From Cryptomeria japonica (Eukaryota > Streptophyta > Pinopsida > Cupressales > Cupressaceae), in NCBI RefSeq assembly GCF_030272615.1, contig NW_026729322.1:47501-70000 (forward strand): 22,500 nt of DNA. Reading direction: 5' to 3'. This document shows positions 16,951-22,500 of this stretch, piece after piece (position 1 is the stretch's first letter; the number at the start of each line of letters is the position of its first letter). Both the position numbers and the translations under genes were made by a program. The notes beneath the pieces were generated by a model. The model searched no databases and was not told the origin of the DNA. It saw only the letters and a program-made list of their open reading frames with translations.

Positions 16951-17205
16951 ATCTTGAGCCCGCCCTGGTGCGCAGCCCAGGCAAGGCATGCGCACCAAGG
17001 TGCCCACCCGAGGTGCACACCCGGGGCAAACCGGGCTCCGACTTCGTGCAGGCCGCACCTTGGAGCACACTTCGGAGCGCTCCTTGGTGCGCACCATGGT
17101 GCCCACCAGGGCGCACCCGAGGCAAACCGGGCTCCGACTTCGTGCACGCCGCACCTTGGAGCACACATCGGAGCGCTCCCAGGTTCGCACCAGCGTTGCG
17201 CACCT

Positions 17206-17305
17206 TTGATGCGCTGCCTTCACTAATTTCCAGAAAAGGCAAAAAAAAACGATATTTTAAAATTTCCGTTCTGAAAGATAGTGAAAAAAACGGAACGCGG
17301 GTGCC
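17206..17305. repeat. A-rich island 10
   Basis: Counterpart of island 6 at offset 2086, with GATATTTTAAAA instead of GAGATTTTAAAA. It is only 356 bp from island 9 because this copy lost about 278 bp of modules. Confidence 0.9.
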
Positions 17306-17719
17306 ATCTTGAGCCCTTCCTGATGCGCAGCCCAGGCAAGTTGTGCGCACCAAGGTGCCCACCCTGGCGGAGGTGCGCGCCCGGGGCAAACCGGGCTCCG
17401 ACTTCGTGCACTGCATGGTGCCCACCAAGGCGCGCAACCCAGCCAAGGTGCCCACCGCAGCGAAGGTGCACGCGAGGTGCGCACCCGAGGTGCACACCCG
17501 GGGCAAACCGGGCTCCGACTTCGTGCACGCCGCACCTTGGAGCACACTTCAGAGCGCTCCTTGGTACGCACCAGGGCGCGCAACCCAGCCAAGGTGCTCA
17601 CCCCGGCGAAGGTGCACGCGAGGTGCGCACCCGGGGCAAACCGGGCTCGGACTTCGTGCACGCCGCACCTTGGAGCACACATCGGAGCGCTCCCGGGTTC
17701 GCACCAGCATTGCGCACCT

Positions 17720-17825
17720 TTGATGCGCTGCCTTCACTAATTTCCAGAAAAGGCAAAAAAAAGAAAAAAATGAGATTTTAAAATTTCCGTTTTGAAAGAT
17801 AGTGAAAAAAACGGAACGCGGGTGC
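17720..17825. repeat. A-rich island 11 (perfect hairpin, longest A tract)
   Basis: The A tract is interrupted by one G (AAAAAAAAGAAAAAAATGAG). The TTCCGTTTT/AAAACGGAA arms are intact. It is the last island before the unit junction at 17877. Confidence 0.9.
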
Positions 17826-17884
17826 CATCTTGAGCCCGCCCTGGTGTGCAGCCCAGGCAAGTTGTGCGCACCAAGGCACCCACC

Positions 17885-18406
17885 CTGGCCAAGGTGGGTC
17901 ACGGGGTGGGTCCTAGGGTGGGTAACGGGGTGGGTACTAAGGTGCGTGCCAAGGTGGGTCATAGGGTGGGTGCCAAGGTGGGCACCAGGGTGGGTGTGCA
18001 CCAACCCTAGCCAGGGTAGGTCACGGGGTGGTTGTCGGGGTGGGCGTCAAGGAGCCAAGGTGGGTGGCAAGTAGCCAAGTTGCGTGCCAAGGTGGGTGTC
18101 GGGGTGGGTGCCAAGGATCCAAGGTGGGTGCCAAGGAACCAAGGTGGGTGTCTGGGTGGGTGCCGAGGTGGGAGCCAGGGTGGGTCCCAAGGTGAGTGCA
18201 AAGGTGGGTGCCAGGGTCAAGGTGAGTGCCAATGTGGGTTCCAAGGTGCCAGGGTCAGGGTGAGTGCCAATGTGGGTTCAAAGGTGCTAAGTTGGGTGCG
18301 AGGTTGGGTGCGAGGGTGGGTGGGTGCCAAGGTGTGCTAGGTGGAAGCCCGGGTGGGTCGGCATCCCATGGGTGTCGAGTTGGGTGCCTGATGGGTGCTT
18401 CTTGTC
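17885..18406. repeat. G-rich array, copy 2 (partial)
   Basis: Repeats the last 520 bp or so of the 8747-10470 array, including the G4 motif at 17903-17922. The first 1.2 kb of the array and all promoter elements are absent from this second unit. Confidence 0.95.
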
Positions 18407-18733
18407 AAGTTTTAGTCGTCGGGACTCATTTCGAGCCTTAGAGGTCGTTTCTTGTCCGGTTGCCCTGTCTTCGACCTGGGAACCCAATTTTGGTCCTCGG
18501 GTCCCATTTTTTTTTGTCTCGCATCCCACTTTTGGCCTGTGGCCTTTTCGGGGTCGATTCTCGTTTTGGGCATCAGAGCATGTTTCTTCTCCTAAAACCC
18601 AATATTTGTTTATTAAGTCTCGGAACACATTTTTGTTCTCGTGGACCCATCATGGGTCTTGGAACGCATTTGTGGTCCTTGGGTCCCATTTTGCATCCCG
18701 AAACTTGTGTTTTGGTGCTTGATCCCTATTTTG
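18407..18733. other. T-rich degenerate repeat block upstream of 5S (copy 2)
   Basis: Counterpart of 10471-10797; no differences were noticed. No gene is seen. Confidence 0.8.
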
Positions 18734-19095
18734 GGTGCCCACCTTGCACCAAGTGCGCACCCGGGGCAAACCGAGCGCCTTGGTGCACCGGGGCAAGATC
18801 GAGCGTGCACCCGAGGCGCCCCGAACATGCACCAAGGTGCACTCGGCCCACATGTGAGCGCAGGTCGTTGCGCCCGAGGTGGTGTGTGGGCACCGCGTTG
18901 CAGACGGGACACTGCACGCACACGACGCCCCCTACAGGTGCACGCACGTAGGCCGGGCCGGGTGCACACCCGACGCCCTAGCAAGGTGCGCGCACCCGGG
19001 CAGGGCTCACACTTGGCGAACGGGGCGCACTTCGCGAGGGAGGGTGTGCACCTCGACGGGGGTGGGTGGCCGGGGTGGATTCGCACGTGGGTCGC
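18734..19095. other. CpG-rich spacer upstream of 5S (copy 2)
   Basis: Counterpart of 10798-11159, with CCCTACAGGTG in place of CCCTCCAGGTG near 18935. No gene is seen. Confidence 0.75.
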
Positions 19096-19130
19096 GGTTT
19101 GCTAAGTACACACTGCGACAAGCTCATAAC
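19096..19130 (+). promoter_or_regulatory. 5S upstream promoter region (copy 2)
   Basis: TAAGTACA at -28 (19103) and C at -1, unchanged from copy 1. Confidence 0.6.
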
Positions 19131-19249
19131 GGGTGCGATCATACCAGCGTTAGTGCACCGGATCCCATCAGAACTCCGCAGTTAAGCGCGCTTGGGCCGG
19201 AGTAGTACTGGGATGGGTGACCTCCCGGGAAGTCCCGGTGTTGCACCCT
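19131..19249 (+). rRNA. 5S rRNA: 5S ribosomal RNA, copy 2
   Basis: Complete gene, 7936 bp from copy 1. Helix I (GGGTGC/GCACCC), box A and box C are unchanged. The one difference is G instead of A at position 19 of the RNA (19149), so CATACCAGCG replaces CATACCAGCA. Position 19 is A in the common plant sequence, which makes copy 2 the derived form. The change lies outside the internal promoter, so transcription should be possible. Whether this variant RNA accumulates in ribosomes cannot be judged from sequence. Confidence 0.96.
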
Positions 19250-19254
19250 TTTTT
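19249..19254 (+). terminator. RNA polymerase III terminator (T6), copy 2
   Basis: Six T directly after GCACCC, as in copy 1. Confidence 0.93.
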
Positions 19255-19674
19255 AGTTTTTCGCCGGGCATCGCAATGCTATTTGAATAAACCTTTTGCC
19301 CGTTTGCGTTCTCGTCGGGGCCGGGCCGGGCCGGGGTGCGCTGCCCGCACTACCGCGCGCGCAGGGGGCGACACCGAGCGCGCACCCGAGGCGCCCCGAG
19401 CACACAGGCCACGGTGCAACCCGGGCGTTGTGCGCGCACCCCGGTGCGCCCGAGGTGCTGCGCGCGCACCCAGGTGAAATCGGTGTGCACCTCGGCCAGT
19501 GCGCGCTCGGTCGAGTCGCGCACGTTGGCCAAGGTGCACGGTGATGTTTCTTACTCTAAGGTTCCGCACCAGACGCCCGGGACAGGTGAGCGAAGCTGGG
19601 CGGGGCCGGGTGCGCGGCCGGGGCAGGTGCACGCAGCTGGAGAGAGCTTTGGAGCACACTTCGGAGCGCACCAA
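19255..19674. other. CpG-rich spacer downstream of 5S (copy 2)
   Basis: Counterpart of 11319-11737, with one inserted A at 19363 and two or three G/A substitutions. No gene is seen. Confidence 0.75.
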
Positions 19675-19788
19675 TGATGCGCTCCATTCAAAAGTTTCCT
19701 GAAAAGGCAAAAAAAGTTGAGATTATAGAATTTCCCACTTGAGAGATTGTAAAAAAAAAAAATTTAAAATGAAGGAAACGCGGGTGCC
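19675..19788. repeat. A-rich island 1, copy 2
   Basis: Counterpart of 11738-11851 at offset 7937; same divergent form. Confidence 0.8.
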
Positions 19789-22500
19789 AAGGTGTGCGCA
19801 GCCCAGCCAAGGTGTGCGCACCAAGGCGCCCACCCTGGCGAAGGTGCACGCAAGGTGCGCACCCGAGGCAAACCGGACAATTAACCCAACTTTCGACTTC
19901 GCGCGCACCTTGGAGCGCACTTCGGAGCGCTCCTTGGTGCGCACCAATCTTGGGCACCTCGGAGTGCACCATGGCGCCCACCAAGGTGCGCACCCGGGGC
20001 AAACCGAGCTCCGACTTCGTGCGCACCTTGGAGCGCACGAAAGGTGCGCACCATGGCGCCCACCAAGGTGCGCAGCCCAGCCAAGGCGTGCGCATCAAGG
20101 TGCGCACCCTGGCGAAGGTGCGCACCCGGGGCAAACCGAGCTCCGACTTCGTGCGCACCTTGGAGCGCACAAAAGGTGCGCAACCCAGCCAAGGTGTGCG
20201 CACCCCGGTCAAACCGAGCTCCGAATCGTGCGCACCAGAGGTGCACGCCATCGTGCGCACCTTGGAGCACACTTCGGAGCCCTCCTTGGTGCGCGCCGAT
20301 GTTGCGCACCTCGGAGCGCACCCGGGGAAAACAATGCAATTAACCCGACTTTCGACTTCGTGGGCACCTCGGAGCGCTCTCGGGTTCGCACCTCGGAGCA
20401 CACCGAGGTGCGCACCTTTGATGCGCTGCCTTCACCAATTTCCAGAAAAGGCAAGAAAACATTGAGAAGGTGTGCGCACCGAGGTGCCCACCCTGGCGAA
20501 GGTGCACGCGAGGTGCGCACCCGGGGCAAACCGGGCTCCGACTTCGTGCACGCCGCACCTTGGAGCACACTTCGGAGCGCTCCTTGGTGCGCACCAGGGC
20601 GCGCAACCCAGCCGAGGTGCCCACCCCGGCGAAGGTGCACGCGAGGTGCGCACCCGGGGCAAACCGGGCTCCGACTTCGTGCACGCCATGGTGCCCACCG
20701 CGGCGAAGGTGCACGCGAGGTGCGCACCCGGGGCAAACCGGGCTCCGACTTCGTGCACGCCGCACCTTGGAGCACACTTCGGAGCGCTCCTTGGTGCGCA
20801 CCATGGTGCCCACCAGGGCGCGCAACCCCGCCGAAGGTGCACGCGAGGTGCGCACCCGGGGCAAACCGGGCTCCGACTTCGTGCACGCCGCACCTTGGAG
20901 CACACTTCGGAGCGCTCCTTGGTGCGCACCATGGTGCCCACCAGGGCGCGCAACCCCGCCGAAGGTGCACGCGAGGTGCGCACCCGGGGCAAACCGGGCT
21001 CCGACTTCGTGCACGCCGCACCTTGGAGCACACTTCGGAGCGCTCCTTGGTGCGCACCAGGGCGCGCAACCCAGCCGAGGTGCCCACCCCGGCGAAGGTG
21101 CACGCGAGGTGCGTACCCGGGGCAAACCGGGCTCCGACTTCGTGCACGCCGCACCTTGGAGCACACTTCGGAGCGCTCCTTGGTGCGCACCATGGTGCCC
21201 ACCAGGCCGCGCAACCCAGCCAAGGTGTGCGCACCAAGGTGCACGCGAGGTGCGCACCCGGGGCAAACCGGGGTCCGACTTCGTGCACGCCGCACCTTGG
21301 AGCACACATCGGGGCGCTCCCGGGTTCGCACCGGCGTTGCGCACCGTGGTGGGCACCTCGGAGCACACCAAGGTGGGCAGCGAGGTGCGCACCTTTGATG
21401 CGATGCCTTCACTAATTTCCATAAAAGGCAAAAAAAAAACGAGATTTTAAAATTTCCGTTTTGAAAGATAGTGAGAAAAAGGGAATGCTGGTGCCATCTT
21501 GAGCCCGCCCTGGTGCGCAGCCCAGCCAAGGTGTGCGCACCAAGGTGCCCACCCTGGCGAAGGTGCGCGCCCGGGCAATTAACCCAACTTCCAACTTCGC
21601 GCGCGCCAGGGTGGGAGCGCACCCAACAACCGGGCCTGGGAAGAGCCAATGCGAGAAACCCCACCAAACGCTCTGACAAAAAAAGAGGGGGCGCTCCAGT
21701 AACCCCGCTTCGGAGCGCACCCTGGGCAAACCCAGCCAAGGTGCCCACCCCGGCCAAGGTGCAGGCGAGGTGCGCACCCGGGGCAAACCGGGCTCCGACA
21801 ACGTGCACGCCGCACCTTGGAGCACACTTCGTAGCGCTCCCGGGTGCGCACCTCAGAGCACACCAAGGTGGGCAGCGAGGTGCGCACCTTTGATGCGCTG
21901 CCTTCACTAATTTCCAGAAAAGGCAAAAAAAAAAGGAGATTTTAAAATTTCCGTTTTGAAAGATAGTGAAAAAAACGGAACGCGCGTGCCATCTTGAGCC
22001 CGCCCTGGTGCGCAGCCCAGGTAAGGTGCCCACCCTGGCAAAGGTGCGCACCCGGGCAATTAACCCTACTTCCGACTTCGTGCGCGCCAGGGTGGCAACC
22101 GGGCCTCGGAAGAGCCAATGCGAGAAACCCCACCAAACGCTCCGACAAAAAAAGAGGCGGCGCTCCAATAACCCCGCTTCGGAGCGCAGCCGGGGCAAAC
22201 CCAGCCAAGGTGCCCACCCCGACGAAGGTGCACGCGAGGTGCGCACCCGGGGCAAACCGGGCTCCGACAACGTGCACGCAGCACCTTGGAGCACACTTCG
22301 AAGCACTCCCGGGTGCCCACCGGCGTTGCGCACCGTGGTGGGCAGCGAGGTGCGCACCTTTGATGCGCTGCCTTCACTAATTTCCAGAAAAAGGCAAAAA
22401 AAAATGAGATTTTAAAATTTCCGTTTTGAAAGATAGTGAAAAAAAAGGAACGCGGGTGCCATCTTGAGCCCGCCCTGGTGCGCAGCCCAGGCAAGGCATG
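19789..22500. repeat. GTGCGCAC module array (copy 2, cut by window end)
   Basis: Counterpart of 11852-14626, with one 63-bp module fewer (near 21015). A-rich islands lie at 20418-20470, 21395-21495, 21890-21991 and 22360-22460. CAATGCGAGAAACC blocks lie at 21630-21719 and 22099-22188. No gene is seen. Confidence 0.93.

Larger units (their letters stand above)
15606..17114. repeat. 2365-bp internal tandem duplication, second copy of the conserved part
   Basis: Matches 13241-14750. Small differences include TTAACCC against TTAATCC near 16070, CTCTCTGAC against CGCTCTGAC near 16160, and loss of one C near 16520. The edge at about 17114 passes directly from CAGGGCGC to ACCCGAGGC, where the first copy continues with GCAACCCAGCC. 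Confidence 0.93.
9941..17876. repeat. 7936-bp tandem higher-order unit, copy 1 (contains one 5S gene)
   Basis: Every position from 9941 has a counterpart 7936 bp downstream starting at 17877. The offset becomes 7937 after a 1-bp insertion near 19363 and 7874 after loss of a 63-bp module in copy 2. In order: tail of the G-rich array, T-rich block, CpG-rich block, 5S gene, and GTGCGCAC module array with A-rich islands. The unit ends at a junction where the module array meets the G-rich array at a shared sequence of about 20 bp. Confidence 0.97.
11852..17876. repeat. GTGCGCAC module array (copy 1)
   Basis: About 6 kb of nested modules of roughly 60-190 bp. The recurring pieces are GGTGCGCACCCGGGGCAAAC, GGGCTCCGACTTCGTGCACG, CCGCACCTTGGAGCACAC, TTCGGAGCGCTCCTTGG and GGTGCCCACCCTGGCGAAGG. 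I count about 35 GACTTC- or GACAAC-containing modules in the unit. They are separated by A-rich islands. Both strands are nearly free of stops, producing overlapping open frames of up to 660 codons that encode only R/A/P/G/H/C-rich repeats. No gene is seen. Confidence 0.93.
17877..22500. repeat. 7936-bp tandem higher-order unit, copy 2 (cut by window end)
   Basis: Corresponds to 9941-14626 of copy 1. I saw only a handful of substitutions (for example C/A near 18936, A/G at 19149, G/A near 19269), one 1-bp insertion and one 63-bp deletion over about 4.6 kb. That indicates very recent duplication or homogenisation. Confidence 0.97.

Overview
The window looks like nuclear ribosomal-DNA spacer from a land plant, most likely a seed plant. 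It contains no protein gene I can support. The one class of gene recognised with certainty is 5S rRNA, present twice on the + strand (11195-11313 and 19131-19249). Each copy has a plant-type internal promoter, an intact closing helix and a T6 terminator. Almost everything else is tandem or nested repeat.

Left to right: 1-4018 is a 188-bp satellite-like array of about 21 units. 4019-8533 holds 13 copies of a short element that reads, on the - strand, as the plant RNA polymerase I core promoter (TATATAGGGG). The three leftmost copies sit in diverged units of about 440-545 bp, the next ones in 311-bp units, and the last six in units of mostly 157 bp. A 569-bp block of 52/38-bp repeats (6919-7487) has expanded inside one of these units. 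8747-10470 is a strongly strand-biased G-rich array with quadruplex motifs. From 9941 a 7936-bp unit begins. It contains the end of the G-rich array, a T-rich block, a CpG-rich block, the 5S gene, and a long array of GTGCGCAC-type modules punctuated by A-rich islands. The unit is repeated from 17877 to the window end, nearly identical over the 4.6 kb visible. Inside it lies a second-level tandem duplication of 2365 bp.

Interpretation: the promoter signatures point left, so a 35S (18S-5.8S-25S) transcription unit would lie beyond position 1, with the 188-bp array as external transcribed spacer. The 5S genes point the opposite way and lie upstream of those promoters. This would be a linked 5S/35S arrangement with 5S inverted relative to 35S, in a very large intergenic spacer carrying at least two 5S genes. 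No 18S or 25S sequence is in the window, so the linkage is inference. The 5S identification is direct.

The most notable structure is that each of the 13 promoter-like elements is followed, in its inferred transcript, by an inverted repeat starting about 31-45 nt downstream. It starts at exactly +34 for the ten distal copies. Compensatory changes occur in both hairpin classes. Long open frames on both strands between about 6700 and 22500 come from stop-poor GC-rich repeats and are not genes.
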